Of a stretch of DNA of 64,000 nt, positions 55,902-63,094 are shown piece by piece. The notes under the pieces were generated by a model. The model had not been told where the DNA came from. It made no database searches and saw nothing but the letters and a program-made list of their open reading frames with translations. A program made the translations under genes and the position numbers. Each line of letters opens with the position of its first letter. Position 1 is the stretch's first letter. Location: the NCBI GenBank assembly GCA_903921455.1, contig CAIXPZ010000311.1, forward strand, positions 1-64,000. Direction: 5' to 3'. The stretch is from an uncultured Verrucomicrobia subdivision 3 bacterium (GTDB lineage: Bacteria > Verrucomicrobiota > Verrucomicrobiae > Limisphaerales > UBA11358).

Positions 55902-55921
55902 AAACCACGGTTCTGTGGTTT
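55902..55921. promoter_or_regulatory. Palindromic operator between repressor and Cro-like genes
   Basis: AAACCAC-N6-GTGGTTT, a 7-bp perfect inverted repeat centred in the divergent gap, ending 10 bases before the Cro-like ATG. Likely binding site of the repressor and/or Cro-like protein. Confidence 0.6.
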
Positions 55922-55931
55922 AATGGCCTAA

Positions 55932-56138
55932 ATGGCAGCCAAAAGCAATCGCAGAAAATATGTTCACCGACCGGGCCTCGCCGCCGCGGCGGAGCAGCTC
56001 GGCTGCACCTACAGCCATCTGCGCCGCGTTGTCATGGGTGAAAGAATAACTCCCCTGCTCGATCGCTATCACGCTCTCGCAACCAACAAACCAAACACCA
56101 CCAAGCAAAATGAAAAACTCCCCTACCGAACCGATTAA
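55932..56138 (+). CDS. Small Cro/Ner-like DNA-binding protein
   Basis: 68 residues. The segment LAAAAEQLGCTYSHLRRVVMGERITPLLDRYHAL is a compact helix-turn-helix (turn at LGCTYSHLRRV, recognition helix, and a G-E-R wing start). It is the first gene rightward from the repressor, in the place of ner/cro of Mu-like phages, so it probably switches expression to the lytic or transposition genes. It overlaps the next gene by 29 bases, typical of phage operons. No strong ribosome-binding site is seen before the ATG. Confidence 0.65.
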   Translation: MAAKSNRRKYVHRPGLAAAAEQLGCTYSHLRRVVMGERITPLLDRYHALATNKPNTTKQNEKLPYRTD

Positions 56139-56652
56139 AAAGCAACTGGAAGCCCTTTCCACGCTTAACATTGAAGCTGAAAAATGCCGCACTAAATTGG
56201 CCAATGTTGAATCCGACCTGGCTAGCTTGATTTCCACTGGCAATCTGGATAACGAAGAGACTTTAAACCGCATTGGCCGGCTTGAAATCCTTTCCAGAGT
56301 TCTGCCGGCACGAATTGCCGAACGGGAACAGGCGCGCACGCGCGGAAAAGAGGATTTACAGGCTACTTGCCACGATTTCATTGAAGCTCATTTAGGGCCA
56401 CGCCTGCGCGAGTTAGCCATCAACGCCCGCGCCAAGGTCAAGGCAACGCTTAGTAAGGCATTTGCTACCGGGTTTGATAAAGCATCGCTTGAACTCGATT
56501 CCATCGTTGAATCATCTGATCTGGTTCACCGGATCACCCTGATTTCAGCCAGCTCCAAAATCCAGACGGTGACGAATGGCCAATACATCGAATATGCCAA
56601 CGATTTGATTTCCAACTGGAACAGTGCCGAAGCGATCTCCGCCGAAATCTGA
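56110..56652 (+). CDS. Phage early protein, helical, unknown
   Basis: 180 residues. The N-terminal ~95 residues are strongly helical (KKQLEALSTLNIEAEKCRTKLANVESDLASLI..ARIAEREQARTRGKEDLQ), likely a coiled coil. The C-terminal part (FIEAHLGPRLRELAINARAKVKATLSKAF..) is helical too. No domain recognised. It overlaps the Cro-like gene and is followed after 3 bases by the next gene, so it belongs to the early operon. Its position resembles that of kil/Gam-type accessory genes, but similarity to them is not visible. Confidence 0.65.
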   Translation: MKNSPTEPIKKQLEALSTLNIEAEKCRTKLANVESDLASLISTGNLDNEETLNRIGRLEILSRVLPARIAEREQARTRGKEDLQATCHDFIEAHLGPRLRELAINARAKVKATLSKAFATGFDKASLELDSIVESSDLVHRITLISASSKIQTVTNGQYIEYANDLISNWNSAEAISAEI

Positions 56653-56655
56653 TCC

Positions 56656-57342
56656 ATGAATACACTGGGGCCAATTCCACTACCGCCGCTTACAGCTAGG
56701 CCGGGAGCCGATGCATTTAATACCATTATTGCCCTAGTGCGTAACCGGACGGGATTGGGATATGACGCGGCTTTCAATCAAGCACTTCGTGAAAACTCTG
56801 ATTTACTGCGTGAATCTGTTTTACCGCTGGGCACAACTAACCTGGGAAAGGTTCTTAATCGCTCCCAAATTGCGACCGGTTTGCCGTCTGGCAAAAGCAT
56901 AGATATGGTAGCAGATCGGGTTTATCGCATGACGAACCGATTCGCGCCTGGGTTCGTTCATTATCCAACGGCTTTGAATTGGGATGTATTCTGGCGGACG
57001 GCGTTGATGTTGGAGCAGGCTGGGATTCCGGAAAAATTATTCAACCGGCGAATGGATGATCCCGAAGTTAGCCAGGCAGATTGGGATCGCGCTAACGCGT
57101 GTGAGGACTACGTTTTTGCTTTGCTTAACGATAAGACTTCAAATCCGATTGATCGCGGGACATTACCGCAATTTCAAACACCGGTTGTAAATCCAGGCAT
57201 GATTCGCGGGACTTTCCGATCCGCCATTATTCGCATGATGGCTGACGGCAATATGACTCTCCGCGAAGCATTCGATAAATTAAAAGCTGACGAACCTATT
57301 TTTTGGACGTTGGCGCTGCTTAGTTTTGAGCCGGAAAAATGA
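56656..57342 (+). CDS. Phage early protein, unknown
   Basis: 228 residues, no signal peptide or transmembrane helix. Recognisable only as a soluble alpha-rich protein: ADAFNTIIALVRNRTGLGYDAAFNQALRENSDLL, RVYRMTNRFAPGFVHYPTALNWDVFWRTALMLEQAG, MTLREAFDKLKADEP. It starts 3 bases after the preceding stop and its own stop overlaps the next ATG (ATGA), so it is in a tightly packed operon. Function unknown. Confidence 0.65.
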   Translation: MNTLGPIPLPPLTARPGADAFNTIIALVRNRTGLGYDAAFNQALRENSDLLRESVLPLGTTNLGKVLNRSQIATGLPSGKSIDMVADRVYRMTNRFAPGFVHYPTALNWDVFWRTALMLEQAGIPEKLFNRRMDDPEVSQADWDRANACEDYVFALLNDKTSNPIDRGTLPQFQTPVVNPGMIRGTFRSAIIRMMADGNMTLREAFDKLKADEPIFWTLALLSFEPEK

Positions 57343-57752
57343 CGATGCTAGCAACAATTAAGTTTTCCAGATTTGCCGTGCTTTTCATCACGGCAAAAGG
57401 TGGGAAGCGGTTGGAACCGAATCCTGCCTTGCTGACTAGTCCGCTGGCCCGAAGCCAGGCGAAACGTGCCGGTGGTGGCGCATTAACCCGCTATCACCGG
57501 TGCCAATTTACCCACGGCACCCGCTCTACTCGCAAGGTGGCGGCCTGGTGCGTGGATCGCGGTGTCGGCGCGTTGATTAACAGCGCGCCGGCACTTTTTA
57601 ATTTTATCCACCGCCGTTTGAAATCAGTGCGCAGCCAGGGCCGCGCGCTGATTTCAGCCGGAAGTGCAAACTTCATGGCAAAACTGACGCAAGTGATGAG
57701 CAAAAAATGGGATAGAGGCCCATGCTTGTCATTATGCCACTTACCAGCATAA
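57339..57752 (+). CDS. Small basic protein, doubtful
   Basis: 137 residues. It begins in the stop of the previous gene (ATGA), which supports it, but its composition (many Arg, Ser, Ala, Cys) is ordinary for a GC-rich shadow frame and no domain is seen. Its end overlaps the next gene by 31 bases. The frames on the other strand look no better, so this is the best reading of the 57.3-57.7 kb stretch. Confidence 0.4.
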   Translation: MTMLATIKFSRFAVLFITAKGGKRLEPNPALLTSPLARSQAKRAGGGALTRYHRCQFTHGTRSTRKVAAWCVDRGVGALINSAPALFNFIHRRLKSVRSQGRALISAGSANFMAKLTQVMSKKWDRGPCLSLCHLPA

Positions 57753-58222
57753 CCATAAACCAACGCCACGCCACCTTGCAGCGCTACCTACAACTAAAAC
57801 CGGAAATCGGTTCGGCCAAAGCCGCCCGTGCGGTTGGCGCTTCCGTAGCCACGATCTGGCGCTGGCAGCGGGCGTATGACAAGCATGGACTTCAAGGGCT
57901 GCAAACCAATTACCACCATTGCGGCCGCCGCTCGCCGATTGCCGGGGTGCGTTTCACGGTCAAGGCGCTGCGGCAAGTGGAGCAATTGGTTTTACAAACC
58001 GGCAGCGTGCGTGCGGCATGGCGGCAGTTCGCCACAATGCCTGCCTGCCCGCCGGTAGTCGCGCGGCTGGTGACAGGCCGCAAGCATCTTCCCGAATCGC
58101 TCGCCCGGTTGGTTCAATTAAAACCACTGCAGGCGCGCTGCTTGATGTCGGCAGATGGCCGGCGCGTGTTTGTAAAACTGGCCTGCGGAAACGCAACCCC
58201 ACAACCAAAGGCCAGCGAATGA
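57722..58222 (+). CDS. HTH_29-like DNA-binding protein
   Basis: 166 residues; ATG 57734 is an alternative start. An N-terminal transposase-type helix-turn-helix is clear: ATLQRYLQLKPEIGSAKAARAVGASVATIWRWQRAYDKHGLQGLQ. The remaining ~100 residues are Arg/Ala/Leu-rich helices (VKALRQVEQLVLQTGSVRAAWRQFA) with no catalytic triad, so it is not a transposase in itself. It overlaps the next gene by 4 bases. Probably an early regulator or a helper DNA-binding protein of the transposable phage. Confidence 0.65.
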   Translation: MLVIMPLTSITINQRHATLQRYLQLKPEIGSAKAARAVGASVATIWRWQRAYDKHGLQGLQTNYHHCGRRSPIAGVRFTVKALRQVEQLVLQTGSVRAAWRQFATMPACPPVVARLVTGRKHLPESLARLVQLKPLQARCLMSADGRRVFVKLACGNATPQPKASE

Positions 58223-58686
58223 AGTCCGGCACTTTAAAAATGGTGATTGCGGCCAATTTGAAACGCCATCCACTTTGGAAGGTGAAGACGATTGAAGATT
58301 TCTTTGACCTGTCTCGCGATCTGGTGATGGCGAAAATTGAAAACGGCGAATTTCCCTGGGCGTTTAACATTGCGACCAGTGCGCGGCGCAGCGAGCCACG
58401 TGTTTTGGGATATTGCGTGATGGAAAAAACGGCGGGGCCGTTTGAGGGGATCGGCGCGACCCGTAACCTTGAACTGCCTGAAGTCATCAACTTCATCCTG
58501 CCCCAGCGGGATGTTCGCAGCACAGAACTGCAACGGCTGTTGTCCTGTGATCAGGGGCACGTCTATCATCTTGCGCCGAATTTCACCGTTACGAAAAAAC
58601 CGGCCGCCAAAACCGGTCCGCACAGTTTCACAGTTTTTTCCAGGGCGAGCGTGGCAAGGTTTCTCCAAAAAAGGAGGATGGCATGA
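58219..58686 (+). CDS. Excisionase-like protein, tandem paralogue 1
   Basis: 155 residues from ATG 58219, overlapping the previous stop. The segment KTIEDFFDLSRDLVMAKIENGEFPWAFNI has the layout of a MerR/excisionase-type winged HTH (T-x-E-x-F-x-(L/I)-S-x(3)-V, then I-E-x-G-E-(F/L)-P/A-W). A conserved core IGATRNLELPEVINFILP and LQRLLSCDQGHVYHL follow. It is clearly homologous to the gene directly after it (58683), which overlaps by 4 bases. Probably binds DNA. Two diverged copies in tandem suggest a heterodimer or two related sites. Confidence 0.65.
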   Translation: MKSGTLKMVIAANLKRHPLWKVKTIEDFFDLSRDLVMAKIENGEFPWAFNIATSARRSEPRVLGYCVMEKTAGPFEGIGATRNLELPEVINFILPQRDVRSTELQRLLSCDQGHVYHLAPNFTVTKKPAAKTGPHSFTVFSRASVARFLQKRRMA

Positions 58687-59162
58687 ATCCCGTCGCGCTT
58701 ATGGCTGTCATCAAGATCAATTTACTGCGCCGGCCGATGTGGCATTCGTGCACTGTGGAAGAATGCCTTGATATTTCGAGAGCCAAGCTGAACGCATTGA
58801 TTGAATCCGGTGAACTCGCATGGGCTTGGAACCTTGGCACCGGACGCGCACGCAGGGAAATCCGCATCTTGGCCCATTGCGTGGTTGAAAAACAAGTGGG
58901 GAACCTTCCGACCATCGGCGCAACTCGTAATTTGAAGCTGCCCGAAGTGGTGAACTTGATCCTCCCGAAGACCCGAGAAACACTGCGTTGCGTCGAGTTG
59001 CAACGGATTTTCCATTCCGGCCCCGACCTGATCCATGATCTACACGCGGCCGGCGAGCTGAAAAGGCTTTCCGAAAAACTGCCGGCCAAAGGTCCAAATT
59101 CCAGCCCGCGCTTTACCCGCGCCAGCCTGGTAAAACTACTGGAAAGCAGGCGCGTGGCATGA
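58683..59162 (+). CDS. Excisionase-like protein, tandem paralogue 2
   Basis: 159 residues. It shares the layout of paralogue 1: the HTH-like part CTVEECLDISRAKLNALIESGELAWAWNL, then IGATRNLKLPEVVNLILP and VELQRIFHSGPDLIHDLH, and a C-terminal SLVKLLESRRVA that mirrors SVARFLQKRRMA. Sequence identity is moderate, so the duplication is not recent. Stop and start overlaps on both sides (ATGA) place it in the same transcript. Confidence 0.65.
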   Translation: MNPVALMAVIKINLLRRPMWHSCTVEECLDISRAKLNALIESGELAWAWNLGTGRARREIRILAHCVVEKQVGNLPTIGATRNLKLPEVVNLILPKTRETLRCVELQRIFHSGPDLIHDLHAAGELKRLSEKLPAKGPNSSPRFTRASLVKLLESRRVA

Positions 59163-59341
59163 TTATGCACCTTTTCACCCCTAAAATCTCAATACCCCAG
59201 TGCGGGCTTGGCCGCTGCAGCGCATTGCCGCCTGTTTGGCGCGTCAGAATCGCCAGCACACAAGGTTCTGCGCAGGGCGGCCGCCGAATCGCCTACGGTC
59301 AATCTGGAGCGTTTTCTAACCTGACAAACTTTTATGCCTGA
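59159..59341 (+). CDS. Very small frame, doubtful
   Basis: 60 residues beginning in the stop of the previous gene (ATGA) and overlapping the next start by 8 bases. The overlaps fit the operon, but the composition is not distinctive and no domain is seen. Without it, 59163-59333 would be a 171-base gap holding nothing else visible. Confidence 0.25.
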   Translation: MIMHLFTPKISIPQCGLGRCSALPPVWRVRIASTQGSAQGGRRIAYGQSGAFSNLTNFYA

Positions 59342-60671
59342 TGCCAGCGATCAAACCTTAAAAATACTTGTTCAGCTTGGCGTCATTGGAGAGCAGGATG
59401 TCCAGGCCGCAAAACAGCTTATCGAGGAGACCGGCAACGCCGCCGGCAAGGATCTTTCCACTTCGCTGCCGGAAGGCGCGGAGATGTGGGCGAAATATAA
59501 GAACGTCCTCGAGCAGACCGGCGGGAGTAGTGAACACTTGCATGGAAAATTAACCGAAGTCCGCCGACTGCTTTCCCGGATGGGACCCGAAGCGGCCGAG
59601 GCGGGACACCTGCTGCATTTCTTATTCAACCCGGTGATCGCCGGCGCCGCACTCGCCGCTGCGGCGATGACCGCTTATACCAAACACCTCGCTGAGGTGG
59701 AGGAAAAATATAAGACCTTACTTGAGTATGGGAAAAAGGTTAGCGACGACATGCGCGAGATCGTCGCTGCCCGGCCATCCGACCTTGAGGGCTGGATGAA
59801 ACTCACCGAGCAGATGGCCAAGTTGCACGAGAAGACCAGCGACGTGGCCGCCGATTTCGAGCGCATAAACGCCGCGCAGCGCGCCATGGACGAGAACACG
59901 GCCAAAAACAAGGAAGGCCCGGAGAAGGATGCAGCGGAACAGGCGACCATTACAAACGAACTGGCGCGGGTTAAGCAGGAACTCGAACTGAAGAAAAATA
60001 TCGCCACCACGCGCACGGGGAATATGGACGCCGCCCAGGTCGCCGCCAACACCGCCGCCGAGCTCAAGGAAGATCTGCGCACCCAGATTGAGAAACTGCC
60101 TAAGGCAATAGCCGATGCTGATAGTGGAATTGAAGCGGCTAGAAAATTCAAAATTACGTGGGATACGTCACAGGCTGAAATTGATCGGAATCGAAAAGCT
60201 CTCCAAGAATATACGGAACAAAAAGCCACCGCTGAGGATCAACTTGCCAAGGCCAAGGCCGGCTGGAAGGGCGCGGTGGACGCGGACCAGACCGCCGCCG
60301 AAAATCTGCGCGCGGCTATCGAGAACAACACGGCCATTCATACGCTGACCCGCGCCATGGGGGATCTGAATGTTAAACTCCAGGTGTTGAAGGACAGCCA
60401 GACCAAAACCAACGCCCACAATCAGGATGAGGCGCTCACGAACGCGTTTCGCGGCGCAGCCGGAGCCCTGGATGCCCAGAGTCACGGGCAGAAACTGACG
60501 GAAGCGCAAACCAAACAAATCACCGAACTGGAGACGATTTTGCGCGGCAGCGGCGTTAACTCCCAGGCGGTGCTTGGGTTGCTCAAACAACACGCCGGCG
60601 ACATTAAGTGGATGGCGGCCGAGCTGGCGGTGCTTAAAAAACACCAGGCTAACAATCGCCCGGTGAACTGA
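59334..60671 (+). CDS. Tape-measure-like coiled-coil protein
   Basis: 445 residues. An N-terminal repeat-like stretch (LKILVQLGVIGEQDVQAAKQLIEETGNAAG) is followed by a hydrophobic segment at ~94-116 (LLHFLFNPVIAGAALAAAAMTAY). About 270 residues of charged coiled coil come next (VEEKYKTLLEYGKKVSDDMREI..ELARVKQELELKKN..AEIDRNRKALQEYTEQKATAEDQLAKAKAG). This is the build of tail tape-measure proteins, although it is short and sits in front of the transposase gene rather than with tail genes. It could also be an unrelated membrane-linked coiled-coil protein. MuA follows 8 bases later. Confidence 0.5.
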   Translation: MPDASDQTLKILVQLGVIGEQDVQAAKQLIEETGNAAGKDLSTSLPEGAEMWAKYKNVLEQTGGSSEHLHGKLTEVRRLLSRMGPEAAEAGHLLHFLFNPVIAGAALAAAAMTAYTKHLAEVEEKYKTLLEYGKKVSDDMREIVAARPSDLEGWMKLTEQMAKLHEKTSDVAADFERINAAQRAMDENTAKNKEGPEKDAAEQATITNELARVKQELELKKNIATTRTGNMDAAQVAANTAAELKEDLRTQIEKLPKAIADADSGIEAARKFKITWDTSQAEIDRNRKALQEYTEQKATAEDQLAKAKAGWKGAVDADQTAAENLRAAIENNTAIHTLTRAMGDLNVKLQVLKDSQTKTNAHNQDEALTNAFRGAAGALDAQSHGQKLTEAQTKQITELETILRGSGVNSQAVLGLLKQHAGDIKWMAAELAVLKKHQANNRPVN

Positions 60672-60679
60672 CCTCATAT

Positions 60680-63094
60680 ATGTCCGATCAACTTTTAACC
60701 TTTACTGCCGCACAGATCGCCGCCGCGTTGGGCAAGCGACCGCAGACGGTGCGCGAGCAGCTCCGCGCTGTGCGGCCAGCTGGGGTGCGGGTTGTTGGTG
60801 GCAATGAAGCTGCCACATGGACGGTAGAGCAGCTGCCGATGCCATTGCGTGAACGCCTGGCTGCCGAAGCTACGCAGCAACGCTGCCGCACGATTGAAGC
60901 CCTGCTTTCCATGCCGCGCCAGCAATGGCAGCCGGCCATTCCCCTGGATAAAATTCACGATACCGAAATTCAGGCTGCCACCAAATTACGTGAGGCTTTA
61001 AAGCCCTGGCTGATTGGCCAGCATGATCTTGGCATGTCATCGGCCGAACTCGAAAGCCGGGCAGTTGAAGATTATCGCCGCATTGTTGGCAACCGGATCA
61101 CCGCCCGCTACTGGCGGGAATTATTCATGCGCACGCTTCGCCGTGACAATGGAGCGGAAGAGTGGAACCGGCTGGAAATCTATTTGCCCGACCGATTGAA
61201 ACTGAAAGATGCGCCGGCCGCCGTGGTATCAAAGGCGCTCGCGGAAGACTTTGCCGAACTCGAAAGTTTTATTTCCGGCTGTGTCAATCCACACGCGCCA
61301 AATAAAACCGAGTGTGCCGGGGTCTGGACTCTGGCGCTTGAAAAATTTGCGGCCCTGGTAAATGCCGGCGAGACAGAAAAATCCGCCGCCCGCCGGGTGC
61401 GTCAATTCCTATTTGCTCGCGCTCCGTTTCTCGCCGTGTCGCGTGAGGCGTTGTTAGTCGCCTTTAAGCGTAAGCTGGAAATTTATAAAAGTGCCAACGG
61501 TGATGCAAAATCCTTGCGCGATCGCCGCGCCGAAAACGGTGCCAGCTTTGAGCTTCCAGAGATGGATCGCGATGCGCTGATTCACCGTGCCGTTTTCTAT
61601 TATCGTGGCGACATTGCCCCAGCCTGGCGCGATCTATTACGCCAAGGCTTTTCGGCGGCCGTGGTGGAACGCTACGCCGGCCGTGCCGCCAAGAAATCCC
61701 ATGTGCCGACGTCTGTAATGGATTCGGTTGCTCCGGAAGTTGAAAACCTCACCGTTATGCATGGTGGCAATCGCGCCTTTGATTCCATCAAAGGCCATGT
61801 GACACGCAGCTATGATGGGCTTTCATCCTTGCAGTGCATCTCTGGTGATGACTTCACCATGAACACCTATTTTTATGTGCCGGATGGCAAAGGGTGGTTT
61901 GAACTGACGCGCGGCCAGGTGATTCTTTTTATTGATTGGCGATCAGCGCGAATTTTGGGATGGGCCCTTGAACCTCGCAAATCCTATTCCTCACTGACGA
62001 TCCGCAGTCTTTGCACGAATATTTTTGGAGAATATGGCGTGCCGGAAGTCCTCTATTTTGAGCGAGGTATCTGGAAAAGTGCAACCCTTTTGAAGGGGAA
62101 AACAGATCCATTTGATTTCACGGAAATTAGCCAGGGCTTGCGGGAATTTGGCATTCAATTTCGGCACGCCATACGCCCTCGCACTAAGACGGTTGAACGG
62201 ATCGGCGGCATGTTCCAAGACATTGCCGAAGCTGAGCCAGGTTATTGCGGCCGCGATGAGCGCCGCGACGCGCCAGAATCACTACGGCCGCAAATGGCCG
62301 AAGTATCAGCCCGGAAAACTCACCCATCAAAATACTTTTACTCTTTGGACCAGTGGAATCGGCGCATCGGCGAAATTGTGAACCAATACAACGCCGAAGC
62401 ACAGCAAGGACACATGCTTGCCGGCCTATCTCCGGATCAGGCTTTTGAGGCGTATATCAACCGCGAAAATCCACCGATGCAATTCAGCGCCGGACTGCGC
62501 TATTTGCTGGCCCATGATAAACGCCTTGCTCGCGTTACGTTGAACGGCGTTACGATCCAAGTTGGCAAAGTGAAATTTAATTATCGGGGGCAGGAAATCG
62601 CGCACCTGGTTGGCCGCGAAGTGCTCGCATGGTTTGACCCTGAAAATCCTGAAACCATTGTTGTCACCAATCCCGACCGCACAAATCCAATCTGTGTTAA
62701 ACGATCCGAAAACCCCAGCGTGCTTGAAAGCTTGATTATGCCGGAGAGCGGCATACTTGGCCGTGAGTTGGCTCGGATCGAAGGTCAGGCATCCTACATG
62801 AAAACACGCTTCAATGTGGTGAAGGCAAAATTCCCGCTGCCCCAGCGGCAACTGCTTGCCGCCGCGCAGGCCGTGGAACTTGGCGCAGAGATCGCCGCGC
62901 AGAAATCCGAACAAACAGAAATTTCAAACCGGCGCCAGCGCCTGCGCAGCCAGGCGCAAAAGTTTTCTCAGCGCACCGGAATAGCTATCTCTGAACGCGC
63001 ACAGGTGAACATGCAGCCGGATGATGCGCGGGTTTTGACCGACTTTTTGAACGGTGATGACGAATTGCCGACAGCCAACCCAAACACACTATGA
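60680..63094 (+). CDS. MuA-like DDE transposase
   Basis: 804 residues. The N-terminal Mu-type winged HTH is FTAAQIAAALGKRPQTVREQLRAV..ATWTVEQLPMPLRERLA. Helical DNA-binding domains and then an rve-type core follow: first catalytic Asp in CISGDDFTMNTYF (D390/D391), the second position in VLYFERGIWKS where Glu461 stands in place of the usual Asp, and the Glu in KTVERIGGMF (E506). The Mu C-terminal beta-domain (VTLNGVTIQVGKVKFNYRGQEIAHLVGREVLAWFDPENPETIVV) and an ATPase-contacting helical tail close it. Length is somewhat above MuA. Its stop overlaps the MuB-like start (ATGA). It drives integration and replicative transposition of the element. Confidence 0.85.
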   Translation: MSDQLLTFTAAQIAAALGKRPQTVREQLRAVRPAGVRVVGGNEAATWTVEQLPMPLRERLAAEATQQRCRTIEALLSMPRQQWQPAIPLDKIHDTEIQAATKLREALKPWLIGQHDLGMSSAELESRAVEDYRRIVGNRITARYWRELFMRTLRRDNGAEEWNRLEIYLPDRLKLKDAPAAVVSKALAEDFAELESFISGCVNPHAPNKTECAGVWTLALEKFAALVNAGETEKSAARRVRQFLFARAPFLAVSREALLVAFKRKLEIYKSANGDAKSLRDRRAENGASFELPEMDRDALIHRAVFYYRGDIAPAWRDLLRQGFSAAVVERYAGRAAKKSHVPTSVMDSVAPEVENLTVMHGGNRAFDSIKGHVTRSYDGLSSLQCISGDDFTMNTYFYVPDGKGWFELTRGQVILFIDWRSARILGWALEPRKSYSSLTIRSLCTNIFGEYGVPEVLYFERGIWKSATLLKGKTDPFDFTEISQGLREFGIQFRHAIRPRTKTVERIGGMFQDIAEAEPGYCGRDERRDAPESLRPQMAEVSARKTHPSKYFYSLDQWNRRIGEIVNQYNAEAQQGHMLAGLSPDQAFEAYINRENPPMQFSAGLRYLLAHDKRLARVTLNGVTIQVGKVKFNYRGQEIAHLVGREVLAWFDPENPETIVVTNPDRTNPICVKRSENPSVLESLIMPESGILGRELARIEGQASYMKTRFNVVKAKFPLPQRQLLAAAQAVELGAEIAAQKSEQTEISNRRQRLRSQAQKFSQRTGIAISERAQVNMQPDDARVLTDFLNGDDELPTANPNTL

